A program made the translations under genes and the position numbers. Below, piece after piece: positions 1 through 8,151 of a DNA stretch of 64,000 nt (the stretch's first letter is position 1; every line of letters begins with the position of its first letter). The notes below the pieces were generated by a model. It made no database searches. It saw nothing but the letters and a program-made list of their open reading frames with translations, and was not told the origin of the DNA. Origin of the DNA: JAVKFY01 sp040223615 (GTDB lineage Bacteria > Pseudomonadota > Alphaproteobacteria > GCA-2731375); the NCBI GenBank assembly GCA_040223615.1, contig JAVKFY010000040.1, positions 152,125 to 216,124 of the forward strand, written 5' to 3'.

Positions 1-179
1 GCAAGGGCGTGGCGAAGAAGAGCCTGCACATGCGCGGGCTGGCGATCGACGTGCGGCTGCCGGACCGGCGCCTGAAGGACGTGCGCAAGACCGCCATCGC
101 GATGCGCCGCGGCGGCGTCGGCTACTACGGCAAGTCCGGTTTCGTGCACCTCGACACCGGCCGGGTCCGCTACTGGTAG
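1..179 (+). CDS. DUF882 / M15-like murein peptidase, C-terminal end (partial)
   Basis: Only the last 58 residues are present; the frame is open to the left edge. The sequence holds SLHMRGLAIDV, the His-x(n)-Asp metal-site motif, and near the end SGFVHLDTGRVRYW, the typical close of DUF882 (Peptidase_M15_2, YcbK-like) proteins. These are usually exported with a Tat or Sec signal and are predicted zinc-dependent peptidoglycan endopeptidases. The signal region lies outside the window. It is followed by the convergent small monooxygenase gene. Confidence 0.8.
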   Translation, partial: KGVAKKSLHMRGLAIDVRLPDRRLKDVRKTAIAMRRGGVGYYGKSGFVHLDTGRVRYW

Positions 180-210
180 GTCTACTGCTGGCAGGCGACG
201 GCCGGGTGGC

Positions 211-531
211 TCAGGCCACCGTCTGCACCACCTCGAAACCTTCGAAATTGGGATGGCCGAGATACATGTCCCGGTTCTCGCCGGCGCCCTTGTGCGCCTC
301 GCGGAAGTGGTCCGACGTGGTCCAGGCCTCGAACGCCGCGCGGCTGGCCCAGATGGTGTGCGAGGCGTAGAGCGTGTGGTCGTCGTGCTCGGGCCCGCGC
401 AGCAGGTGGAACTCGACGAAGCCGGGCACCTGCTTGAGGCGCGAATCCCGGCTGGCCCAGACGCGCTCGAAATCGGCTTCGCGCCCGCGCGCGACCTGAA
501 ACCGGTTCATGGCGATGAAGGTGTCCGACAT
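211..531 (-). CDS. Antibiotic biosynthesis monooxygenase (ABM)-fold protein
   Basis: This 106-residue protein fits the dimeric ferredoxin-like ABM / heme-degrading monooxygenase-like fold. It has a single domain with an N-terminal strand (FIAMNRFQV), the mid-protein PGFVEFHLLRG and SHTIWASRAAFEAW, where the Trp/Phe-rich strand-helix is typical of the family. The start at 531 was chosen because the ABM domain begins there and a GAG-containing ribosome site precedes it; longer in-frame extensions to 858 run through the neighbouring YHS gene. It is downstream of and co-oriented with the YHS gene (75 bp gap). The substrate cannot be told from sequence. Confidence 0.8.
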   Translation of the reverse strand: MSDTFIAMNRFQVARGREADFERVWASRDSRLKQVPGFVEFHLLRGPEHDDHTLYASHTIWASRAAFEAWTTSDHFREAHKGAGENRDMYLGHPNFEGFEVVQTVA

Positions 532-605
532 CTCGTTGCTCCGCGGCGGCTGCACAGGGCGACGGTATCGCCCGGGCAGCGCCGTCGGCGCAAGCGGTTG
601 TCGGC

Positions 606-1055
606 CTACTCCAGCACCTTCGGCCAGTTGGCGTCGGCCTTCTCGATGTGGCCGGGGATATCGTTCTCCCAGCGGCTCTGGATGTTCTTGTCGTAATTCA
701 GGTAGAGCTTGCCGTCGACGATCTTCCAGGCGTCGGGCTCGGTCTTGGCGGTGCTGCCATAGCTCACCGCGTAGGCGCAGTAGCCGCCATATTGCGGCTC
801 GTAGGCCGCCGGGTCGGCCTTGAACTTGGCGAGATTGCCGGCGCTGGCGAAGCGCCACTCGGCGCCCCGGTGCATCAGCGTGTGCTCGGTCTTGCCGGGC
901 ATCGGCATGCCGTCGAAGTAGCTGACCGGGTCATAGCCGTTGATCGCCACGTTGCCGTCCTTGGCGTAGATTTCCGGCTCCTTGGCGAGGCCGGGAGCGG
1001 CCAGGGCGAACAGGCCGAGGGCGAAGGTGAGGAAAGCCGCTGCGAGGTGTCGCAT
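606..1055 (-). CDS. YHS domain-containing exported protein
   Basis: 149 aa with a clear Sec signal peptide (about residues 1-24, cleavage near GLA/KEP). It is followed by a YHS-type domain: GYDPVSYF, then GAEWRFASAGNLAKF and YGGYCAYAVSYG. YHS domains are small, often metal-associated modules, and this periplasmic single-domain form is widespread and uncharacterised. One cysteine sits in GGYCAYA, the position typical of the family. It is probably cotranscribed with the ABM protein. No function is assigned beyond the domain. Confidence 0.85.
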   Translation of the reverse strand: MRHLAAAFLTFALGLFALAAPGLAKEPEIYAKDGNVAINGYDPVSYFDGMPMPGKTEHTLMHRGAEWRFASAGNLAKFKADPAAYEPQYGGYCAYAVSYGSTAKTEPDAWKIVDGKLYLNYDKNIQSRWENDIPGHIEKADANWPKVLE

Positions 1056-1387
1056 GTTCAGGGCTCCATGTTGCGTTGCTGGGCTTGAGCTAGAGAATGA
1101 AGCCGCCGGCCGGCGAGGCCAAATGACAGTGCGTCGCGGTCGCTCAATTACCCGTGAGCCGTCGCAGCTTGCGCGTGCCCGCCAACGGTGTTTGCCTTAT
1201 GTGCAACAAACGCGAGCGACGAGGCGAGTTCGTCGGACTGCCCAGATGTCGAACGTTGGATCGCCAACATGCGCAAGCTGGGCAGTTGGGACAGCGTCAA
1301 CGAGGTACTCGACGGCCTGAAGGCAACAGCTCAAGGACCAGCCCCTCGAGCACGTCTAGGGTCGCCACCACACGCACGGAGACGAGC
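1056..1387. other. Intergenic gap of 332 bp
   Basis: Between the divergent YHS and VOC genes. A 67-codon GTG-start frame at 1188-1391 overlaps the VOC start, resembles no family I know and lacks a convincing ribosome site. I see no tRNA, clear terminator or repeat here; the gap presumably holds promoters for both flanking genes. Confidence 0.5.
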
Positions 1388-1882
1388 ATGATCAAGGGTT
1401 TGCACCACAACGCCTACCGCTGTCGCGACTCGGAGGAGACGCGGCGCTTCTACGAGGATTTCCTGGGCCTGCCGCTGACCCACACGCTGCACATCCAGGA
1501 GACCAAGTCGGGCCGCGAGACCGGCACGCTGCACACCTTCTACCAGATGGACGACGGCTCGTGCCTGGCCTTCTTCGAGGCGCCGGACATGGCCTTCGAG
1601 TTCAAGGACCAGCACGACTTCGACCTGCATATCGCGGTCGAGGTGAGCCACGACGCGCTGCACGAGATGTTCGAGAAGGGCAAGCGCGAAGGCGTCGAGA
1701 CGCGGGGCATTTCCGACCACGGGTTCATCGACTCGATCTACTTCCGCGACCCCAACGGCTACGTCATCGAACTCACCGCCAAGCGCGAGGGCCACGACCA
1801 GGCGATGGATCCGGCGAAGAACGGCGCTCGCGACCGGCTCGACGCCTGGACCAGGCAGAAGGCGGCGCAGGCGGCGGAGTAA
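1388..1882 (+). CDS. VOC family protein (glyoxalase/dioxygenase-like)
   Basis: 164 aa from the ATG at 1388. It is a vicinal-oxygen-chelate fold protein: the N-terminal strand LHHNAYRCRD, the helix SEETRRFYEDFLGLPL typical of VOC modules, then FDLHIAVEV and the C-terminal IYFRDPNGYVIEL. His in the first strand, His in LHIAVEV and Glu in YVIEL are placed like VOC metal ligands. The family includes glyoxalase I and extradiol dioxygenases; the substrate is not determinable here. The gene stands alone, upstream of the TRAP operon and separated from it by about 140 bp. Confidence 0.85.
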   Translation: MIKGLHHNAYRCRDSEETRRFYEDFLGLPLTHTLHIQETKSGRETGTLHTFYQMDDGSCLAFFEAPDMAFEFKDQHDFDLHIAVEVSHDALHEMFEKGKREGVETRGISDHGFIDSIYFRDPNGYVIELTAKREGHDQAMDPAKNGARDRLDAWTRQKAAQAAE

Positions 1883-2023
1883 GGCGCGCCAAAGAGCCGG
1901 CGCCACCTCGCGCCGGGTGGGCAGGGTGATCAGTAATTGTCGCCATGGGCGGCCGGATTCGCTAGTCTATAGCGGACTGTGAACAAGCAAATTCCGGAAT
2001 ACCGGATCATTGGGAGGTTATCT

Positions 2024-3184
2024 GTGACCATGAAGCCTGTGATATCCGCTGTCGCCGCGCTGGCGGCCCTGTCTTTCGCCAGCACGGCGTTCGCCGCGGC
2101 GCATGAGCTCAAGCTGCCGAAGCGGCTGACCTGGACCGCCTATGGCACGACCGCGTCGGGCTATGCGCAATCGGTCGCCATCGGCAACGCGCTGAAGGAA
2201 GCCTACGGCACCACGGTCCGGATTATCCCGGGCAAGAACGACGTCAGCCGGATGGCGCCGCTGCGCGACGGCAAGGCCGACTACTGCGCCTGCGGCATCG
2301 CCGCCTATTTCGGTCAGGAAGGCGCTTTCCTGTTCGCGTCGAAGGAGTGGGGGCCGCAGCCGCTGCGCGTCATCGCCACCGCGATCGGCTCGAACAACCT
2401 GGCGCTGGCGACCGCCAAGGACGCCAACATCAAGACCCTGGCCGACCTGAAGGGCAAGCGCCTGTCGTGGGTTCAGGCCGGCGACGCGCTGAACTGGAAC
2501 ATCGCCGCCAACCTGGCCTTTGCCGGGCTGACCTGGGACGACGTCACCAAGGTCGAGGTCTCTGGCTTCAAGGCGGCGGTCGACGCGGTGATCAACGGCC
2601 AGTCCGATGGCGCCTTCATGAACACCGTGACCCCGCACGCGCAACGGCTGGCAGCATCGCCGCGCGGCATCTACTGGCCGCCGTTGCCGCATGACGACAA
2701 GGAAAGCTGGGCTCGCACCATGGCTGCGGCGCCGGTCTACCAGAAGCACGTCGCGACCTCGGGCGCCGAAATCAGCAAGGACGCGCCGCACGTCGGCGCG
2801 GTCTACGCCTATCCGATCCTGGTCACCAACGCCGACCACGATGCCGAGCAGGCCTACAACCTGGCCAAGGCGATCTTCGCGCAGTACGACAAGTACAAGG
2901 GCGCGGCGCCGGGTGCGGCCGGCTGGTCGATCGACAACCAGAACATGACCTGGGCGATGCCGTACCATGACGGCGCGATCAAGTTCTACAAAGAAGCCGG
3001 CAAGTGGGACGACGCGGCGCAGGCCAACCAGGACATGCTGGTGAAGCGCCAGAACCTGCTGCTGGAAGCCTGGGCCGGCCTGGAAGGCAAGGACTCCATG
3101 GAGCCGGACGCGCTGCGCGAAGCCTGGATGGCCAAGCGGGCGGAAGTGCTGAAGGCCGCGGGCATGGACCTGGTCTTCAACTAG
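2024..3184 (+). CDS. TAXI family TRAP transporter solute-binding protein
   Basis: 386 aa. The likely start is GTG 2024, six bases after GGGAGG (2012-2017); ATG 2030 is the alternative. A signal peptide (about residues 1-26, ending TAFA/AAHE) precedes a TAXI (TRAP-associated extracytoplasmic immunogenic) domain: TTASGYAQSVAIGNALKEAYG, then a pattern of probing the ligand (RIIPGKNDVSRM) and repeated KTLADLKGKRLS. This is the periplasmic receptor of a tripartite ATP-independent transporter driven by an ion gradient. It is the first gene of an operon with the fused permease 25 bp downstream. TAXI ligands are usually dicarboxylates, amino acids or other organic acids; which one is unknown. Confidence 0.9.
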   Translation: MTMKPVISAVAALAALSFASTAFAAAHELKLPKRLTWTAYGTTASGYAQSVAIGNALKEAYGTTVRIIPGKNDVSRMAPLRDGKADYCACGIAAYFGQEGAFLFASKEWGPQPLRVIATAIGSNNLALATAKDANIKTLADLKGKRLSWVQAGDALNWNIAANLAFAGLTWDDVTKVEVSGFKAAVDAVINGQSDGAFMNTVTPHAQRLAASPRGIYWPPLPHDDKESWARTMAAAPVYQKHVATSGAEISKDAPHVGAVYAYPILVTNADHDAEQAYNLAKAIFAQYDKYKGAAPGAAGWSIDNQNMTWAMPYHDGAIKFYKEAGKWDDAAQANQDMLVKRQNLLLEAWAGLEGKDSMEPDALREAWMAKRAEVLKAAGMDLVFN

Positions 3185-3209
3185 CGACGCCTAGCGCAAA
3201 GCAACGTCG

Positions 3210-5207
3210 GTGGCTAACTCCGACGAACGCGCGCAAGACCTGACGCAGCCGGCGACAGTGGAAAACCGCTATCGCCGGCTGACGCCGGTCTGGCGCGGCG
3301 TGCTGATCGCTGCGACCGTCCTGTCGCTGCTGATCTCGGTTTATCAGCTGTTCAACCTCGGCCGCTTCGGCGGCTTCGTGCCGATCGACACGCAGTATTT
3401 CTTTGCCCTGTTCGGCATCCTGCTGCCGCTCACCTTCCTGGTGTTCCCGGCGCACAAGGGCGCGCTCGGCGGCATGGCCTGGTACGACGTGGTGCTGGCC
3501 GCGACCGGCGTCGGCCTGATCTGCTACTTCCTCTACTACGCGCGCGACATCGTCGACCTGGGCTGGGAGTACGCGGCGCCGGACCACATCATCTACGCCG
3601 CGATGGCGCTGTGGGTGCTGGTGCTGGAGGCGACGCGGCGCGCCGGCGGCCCGCCGGTCTTCCTGGTCGTGCTGGTGGTCTCGCTGTATCCGGTCTACGC
3701 CGAGTACGTGCCGGCGCCGTTCGATGGCATCAACGAGACCTTCGGGGTCACGGTCGCCTATCACGCGGTCTCCAGCGAGGCGATCTTCGGCATCCCGTTC
3801 CGCGCCTTCGCCAACCTGGTGATCGGCTTCCTGCTGTTCGGCGTGGCGCTGCAGTTCACCGGCGGCGGCAAGTTTTTCCTGACCCTGGCCTTCGCGCTGC
3901 TCGGCCACGTCCGTGGCGGGCCGGCCAAGGTGGCGATCTTCTCCTCCGGCCTGATGGGCTCGATGTCGGGCTCGGTGATCACCAACGTGCTGACCACCGG
4001 CGCGCTGACCATCCCGGCAATGAAGCGGATCGGTTTCCAGCCGCACTATGCCGGTGGCGTGGAGGCCTGCGCGTCGACCGGCGGCGTGCTGATGCCGCCG
4101 ATCATGGGCGCCACCGCATTCGTCATGGCGACCTATCTCGAGGTGCCGTATTCCGACATCGTGATCGCCGCGGTGATCCCGTCCTTCCTCTACTTCTTCG
4201 GGCTGTTCATCCAGATCGACGCCTATTCGGCGCGCATGGGCCTGCGGGGCCTGCCGCGCGATGAGATGCCGTCGGTCGCGCAGGCGATGAAGGAGGGCTG
4301 GCATTACCTGTTCGTGTTCGCGCTGCTGATCTGGATGCTGCTCTATCTGCAGCGCGAGGCGCTGGCGCCGTACTACGCGACGGTGCTGCTGATCGCGATC
4401 AACCAGCTCAACAAGGCGACGCGCTGGGACTGGGGCAAGTTCATCGACTTCATCGTCGGCACCGGCCGGCTGTTCGTCGAACTGGCGGCGATCCTGGCCG
4501 GCATCGGCATGATCGTCGGCTCCTTGTCGCTGACCGGCAAGATCTCCACGCTGGCGTCGGAGCTGCTCGGCGCGGCCGGCGACAACGTCATGCTGCTGTT
4601 GCTGATGGGCGCGCTGGCCAGCTTCATCATGGGCATCGGCGTCACCGTGACGGTCGCCTACATCGTGCTCGCCATCACCCTGGCGCCGGCGCTGAGCCAG
4701 GCCGGGTTGAACCCGATGGCGGTGCATATGTTCATGCTGTACTGGGGCATGCTGTCGTTTATCACCCCGCCAGTGGCGTTGGGTGCGTTCGCAGCGGCCA
4801 GCTTGGCCAACGCCAAACCGATGCGAACCGGCTTCGAGGCCATGCGATTGGGCTCGATCATCTACTTCATCCCGTTCTTCTTCGTGCTCAACCCGGCGCT
4901 GATCATGCAGGGGGACTACGACGTCATCCTGCGGGTGCTGATCACCGCGGTGATCGGCGTGGTGCTTCTCGCCAGTTCGCTGCAAGGCTACATGATCGGC
5001 ATCGGCAGCCTGGCGACGCACGCGCTGTTCCAATGGCCGATCCGCGCGCTGATCCTATGTGCCGGCCTGCTGTTCGCCACGCCGGGTAACGAGTGGTCTG
5101 GTCATACCAGTCTGGAGCTTGCCGGCGCCGGGCTGGTATTGTTCCTGCCGGGCGTGGCCTGGGCCTGGTGGCTGAACCGGCGCCAGGCCGCGGTGGCAAC
5201 GAGATAG
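3210..5207 (+). CDS. TRAP transporter fused permease (DctQ-DctM type)
   Basis: 665 aa, GTG start. This is the fused 4TM-12TM permease typically paired with TAXI receptors. The N-terminal part (about residues 20-160) has four hydrophobic segments corresponding to DctQ. The rest corresponds to DctM and has the repeated family signatures GGVLMPPIMGATAFVMA (about residues 290-306) and MLSFITPPVALGAFAAASLA near 515-535. It forms the inner-membrane secondary transporter and, with the protein at 2024-3184, a complete TAXI-TRAP system. The next three genes follow closely on the same strand, suggesting one transcript. Confidence 0.93.
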   Translation: MANSDERAQDLTQPATVENRYRRLTPVWRGVLIAATVLSLLISVYQLFNLGRFGGFVPIDTQYFFALFGILLPLTFLVFPAHKGALGGMAWYDVVLAATGVGLICYFLYYARDIVDLGWEYAAPDHIIYAAMALWVLVLEATRRAGGPPVFLVVLVVSLYPVYAEYVPAPFDGINETFGVTVAYHAVSSEAIFGIPFRAFANLVIGFLLFGVALQFTGGGKFFLTLAFALLGHVRGGPAKVAIFSSGLMGSMSGSVITNVLTTGALTIPAMKRIGFQPHYAGGVEACASTGGVLMPPIMGATAFVMATYLEVPYSDIVIAAVIPSFLYFFGLFIQIDAYSARMGLRGLPRDEMPSVAQAMKEGWHYLFVFALLIWMLLYLQREALAPYYATVLLIAINQLNKATRWDWGKFIDFIVGTGRLFVELAAILAGIGMIVGSLSLTGKISTLASELLGAAGDNVMLLLLMGALASFIMGIGVTVTVAYIVLAITLAPALSQAGLNPMAVHMFMLYWGMLSFITPPVALGAFAAASLANAKPMRTGFEAMRLGSIIYFIPFFFVLNPALIMQGDYDVILRVLITAVIGVVLLASSLQGYMIGIGSLATHALFQWPIRALILCAGLLFATPGNEWSGHTSLELAGAGLVLFLPGVAWAWWLNRRQAAVATR

Positions 5208-5225
5208 GCGCGACAAGGTAGGACC

Positions 5226-5414
5226 ATGGGTATCGAAGTCGGCGGGCTGTTCGGCCTGATTCTGCTGGTGTTGGCGATCTGGGCGATCATCGCGACGATC
5301 CAGTCGGATGCCAGCACCATGGCCAAGGTGTTGTGGATCGTGCTGGTGCTGATCTTCCCGGTGATCGGCTTCATCATCTGGCTGATCGCGGGACCACGCG
5401 GCCGTCGGACGTGA
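5226..5414 (+). CDS. Small membrane protein, PLDc_N-like
   Basis: 62 aa with two predicted transmembrane helices (about 6-24 and 34-54) joined by the short loop QSDASTMAKVLW. The order helix-SDAS-KVLWI-FPVIGFIIWLI-GPR is that of the PLDc_N module (phospholipase D N-terminal, also found alone as YxlE-like proteins). Its TGA stop overlaps the GTG start of the following epimerase by four bases (GTGA), so the two are likely translationally coupled. Role unknown; it is too small to be an enzyme. Confidence 0.8.
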   Translation: MGIEVGGLFGLILLVLAIWAIIATIQSDASTMAKVLWIVLVLIFPVIGFIIWLIAGPRGRRT

Positions 5415-6460
5415 GCGACCACGACATCCTGCGGTTCGAGACGCTGCCGGCCCGTATCGACGATGTCGAGGCGCTGGAAGAACTGCTGTCGCGGCCGAGC
5501 CAGGCGCTGATCGACGACCTGGCGCGCCTCGAAGGCGACATCATCGTGCTCGGCGTCGGCGGCAAGGTCGGCCCGACGCTGGCCCGCCTGGCCAAGCGCG
5601 CCGCCCCGGACAAGAAGGTCATCGGCGTCGCCCGCTTCTCCGATCCGGACGTGCGCCGGCGGCTGGAGAGCTGGGGCGTGGAGACGCTGGCCTGCGACCT
5701 GCTGGACCGGACCCAGGTCGAGGCGCTGCCGGACGTCGCCAACGTCGTCTACATGGCTGGCAAGAAGTTCGGCACGGCAGCGGACCAGCCGTTCGCCTGG
5801 GCGATGAACACGCAAGTGCCGGGCATGGTCGGCGAGCGTTACAAGGCGAGCCGGATCGTCGTGTTCTCCACGCTGTGCGTCTATCCGTTCGGTCCGGTGG
5901 CGAGCGGCGGCTGGGACGAGGGCGTCGAGCCGATGCCGCTGGGCGACTACGCCAACTCCTGCGTCGGCCGCGAGCGCGCCTTCCAGTACCACTCCAAGGT
6001 GCACGGCACACCGGGCCGGATCATGCGGCTGAACTACGCCATCGACATGCGCTACGGCGTGCTGCACGACATCGCCAGTTGGGTGAAGAACCGCCAGCCG
6101 GTGCCGCTGGCGAGCGGCCATGCCTCGGTGATCTGGCAGGGCGACAGTTCGGCGCAGATCCTGCGTTCGCTGCTGCATTGCACCAGCCCGACCACGCCGC
6201 TCAACATCGGCGGTCCGGAGCTGGCCAGCGTGCGCATGCTGGCCAGCGAGTTCGGCCGCCGCTTCGGCATCGAGCCCAGCTTCGAGGGCACCGAGGCGGC
6301 CGACGGCTGGGTCAACAACTCGCTGGCCGCGCAACGCCTGTTCGGCAATCCGGTCGTGCCGCTGGGCACGATGATCGACTGGGTCGCCGACTGGGTGCTG
6401 CGCGACATGCCGATGCACGGCAAGCCGACACGCTTCGAGGTGCGCGATGGCAGCTTCTGA
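5411..6460 (+). CDS. NAD(P)-dependent epimerase/dehydratase-like protein (atypical SDR)
   Basis: 349 aa, GTG start overlapping the previous stop. An N-terminal Rossmann motif, VLGVGGKVGPTLARLA (about residues 42-57), marks an extended SDR. VVFSTLCVYPFG precedes the catalytic region, but the expected Tyr-x-x-x-Lys reads YANSC (Tyr about residue 179), so the usual active-site Lys is not in place. The C-terminal part (ILRSLLHCTSPTTPLNIGG) is the substrate-binding half seen in nucleotide-sugar or lactone epimerases. The gene sits inside the TRAP operon and overlaps the next gene by 14 bp, so a role in processing the imported organic acid or sugar acid is plausible. Confidence 0.8.
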   Translation: MSDHDILRFETLPARIDDVEALEELLSRPSQALIDDLARLEGDIIVLGVGGKVGPTLARLAKRAAPDKKVIGVARFSDPDVRRRLESWGVETLACDLLDRTQVEALPDVANVVYMAGKKFGTAADQPFAWAMNTQVPGMVGERYKASRIVVFSTLCVYPFGPVASGGWDEGVEPMPLGDYANSCVGRERAFQYHSKVHGTPGRIMRLNYAIDMRYGVLHDIASWVKNRQPVPLASGHASVIWQGDSSAQILRSLLHCTSPTTPLNIGGPELASVRMLASEFGRRFGIEPSFEGTEAADGWVNNSLAAQRLFGNPVVPLGTMIDWVADWVLRDMPMHGKPTRFEVRDGSF

Positions 6461-7091
6461 ACCGACGGGGTTGATGGCCTTCTGGGCCGAGATCGACGGC
6501 GCCTATCTCGACCGCTTCCGCGAGTGGCACAATTGCGAGCACATGCCGGAGCGGGTCTCGATCCCCGGTTTCGTCGGCGGCAGGCGCTACTTCGCGGTCG
6601 GCGACAGCAAGGGCGTGCTGATGATGTACGAGACCGTCGAGGCGGCGGTGCTGGCCAGCCCGCCCTACATGGAGCGGTTGAACGCGCCGACGCCGTGGAC
6701 CAAGGAATCGCTGCCGCATTTCGGCAACCCGTCGCGCAACATCTACAGCCTGGTGGCGGGCGAGGGGGCCAGCGACTTCGTCGCCGCGCCGTACATGATC
6801 TCGGTGCGCTTCAACGGCGAGGTCGATGCCGAAATCGTTGTGGCGCTGCGCCGCGCCGGCGGCGTTGGCCGGGTGCGGCTGTACGCCATCGACGAGGCGA
6901 TCTCCGGCATCGAAACCTCCGAACGCGCGATCTACGGCGGCGGACCCGGCCAGCAGCAATGGCTGCTGCTGATCGAGGCGGCCAGCCCATCGCTCGATGC
7001 CGCGCGCGAGGCGGCGGCCGGCTGGCGCGACGTCTTTGTCGATAGCTTCGCTGTCGAGTACGTGCTCGCGGCGCCCGGAGGCGGCGGCTAG
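6447..7091 (+). CDS. EthD-like / dimeric alpha-beta barrel protein
   Basis: 214 aa. The N-terminal stretch FREWHNCEHMPERVSIPGF is the signature of small EthD/DUF4286-type proteins (E-W-H-x-x-E-H-M-P-E-R), and a second, weaker repeat of the fold starts near residue 115 (MISVRFNGEV). It lies at the end of the TRAP operon with its ATG inside the last codons of the epimerase gene. The reaction is unknown. Homologous proteins usually accompany degradation operons, which agrees with the transporter context. Confidence 0.7.
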   Translation: MAASEPTGLMAFWAEIDGAYLDRFREWHNCEHMPERVSIPGFVGGRRYFAVGDSKGVLMMYETVEAAVLASPPYMERLNAPTPWTKESLPHFGNPSRNIYSLVAGEGASDFVAAPYMISVRFNGEVDAEIVVALRRAGGVGRVRLYAIDEAISGIETSERAIYGGGPGQQQWLLLIEAASPSLDAAREAAAGWRDVFVDSFAVEYVLAAPGGGG

Positions 7092-8089
7092 GGCACCAGC
7101 ACGGCCTTGCCGACGATGCGGCGTTCGGCGATGGCGGCGAAGGCCTCGCGGAAGTCGGCGAGGTCGTAGGTGGCGTAGGTCAGCGGCCGGATCGTGCCGT
7201 CCTTGAGCCAGCCGAACAGCGTTTGCATCGCCGCCGCCGTCTCCCCCAGTTCCTGCGGTGTCGGCGGCTCGCGGCCGAAGCCCAGATAGTGGCCCCAGTA
7301 GAGGCCGATGGCCCGCATGTTCTTGACTAGCAGCAGGTTGGCCGGGATGCGCGGCACGTCGCCGCTGGCGAACCCGACGATGATCAGCCGGGCGGCCTGC
7401 GCCGTGCCGCGCAGCGCCGCGTCGAACACCGCGCCGCCGACCGGGTCGTAGACCACATCCACGCCGCGCCCGCCGGTGACGTCCTTCAGCGCCGCCGCCA
7501 GGGTTTCCGGATCGGGCGGCAGCACCACATCGGCGCCGGCGTCGGCCGCGACCTTGCGCTTGTCCTCGGTGCTGGCCGTCGCGATCACCCTGGCGCCCAG
7601 CGCCTTGCCGACCTGCACGCCGGCCAGGCCGGTGGCGCCGGCCGCGCCCGGCACCAGGACCCATTCCTTCGGTTTCAGGCCGGCACGCCAGGCCAGGCCG
7701 CCATAGGCGGTGCCGTAGATCGTCGGGATGTGCACCGCTTCGGCGCAGCTCACGCCATCGGGCAGCCTGTGCATGGCGGCGGCCGGCGCCACGGCTTGCG
7801 CGGCCAGCGCGCCGTTGCGGATCGAGCCGGCCACCAGGTCGCCGACCGCGTGGCTGGCGACGCCATCGGCGACCTCGACCACCTCGCCGGCGATCTCGGT
7901 GGCCGGCACGAAAGGCGGCTCGGAGCGGTTCTGGTGCGTGCCGGCGACCATCATCATGGTCGCGAAGCCGACCGAGCAGGCCTCGATTCTGACCCGCACG
8001 CCGCCCGGCGGCAGATCCGGCGCCGGCCAGTCGTCACGCAGCTTCAGGTCGTTCCAGTCGCCGTACGTCTCGCACACTACCGCGCGCAT
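7088..8089 (-). CDS. NADPH:quinone oxidoreductase family protein (zinc-free MDR)
   Basis: 333 aa, medium-chain dehydrogenase/reductase. A GroES-like N-terminal domain (MRAVVCETYG..., LPPGGVRVRIEACSVGF) is followed by a Rossmann domain with GAAGATGLAGVQVGKALGA (about residues 140-158) binding NAD(P)H. The catalytic zinc ligands of alcohol dehydrogenases are missing, as in quinone oxidoreductases and enoyl reductases. The start at 8089 was selected because the domain begins with MRAVV. It is convergent with the TRAP operon, overlapping its end by 4 bp, and divergent from leuC with about 60 bp between them. Confidence 0.9.
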   Translation of the reverse strand: MRAVVCETYGDWNDLKLRDDWPAPDLPPGGVRVRIEACSVGFATMMMVAGTHQNRSEPPFVPATEIAGEVVEVADGVASHAVGDLVAGSIRNGALAAQAVAPAAAMHRLPDGVSCAEAVHIPTIYGTAYGGLAWRAGLKPKEWVLVPGAAGATGLAGVQVGKALGARVIATASTEDKRKVAADAGADVVLPPDPETLAAALKDVTGGRGVDVVYDPVGGAVFDAALRGTAQAARLIIVGFASGDVPRIPANLLLVKNMRAIGLYWGHYLGFGREPPTPQELGETAAAMQTLFGWLKDGTIRPLTYATYDLADFREAFAAIAERRIVGKAVLVP

Positions 8090-8151
8090 GCTTGCCTCGC
8101 TTGTCGGTTGCGCCCGATCATAGCGTGCTTCGCCGCCACCGGGAGACGCGC

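Noticed and set aside
1188..1391. 67-codon frame between the YHS and VOC genes
   Set aside because: No family resemblance, no ribosome site, and it overlaps the well-supported VOC start.
3177..5033. 618-codon frame on the minus strand
   Set aside because: It lies fully opposite the TRAP permease gene and has a low-complexity, His/Arg/Gln/Asp-rich composition typical of an antisense shadow in high-GC DNA.
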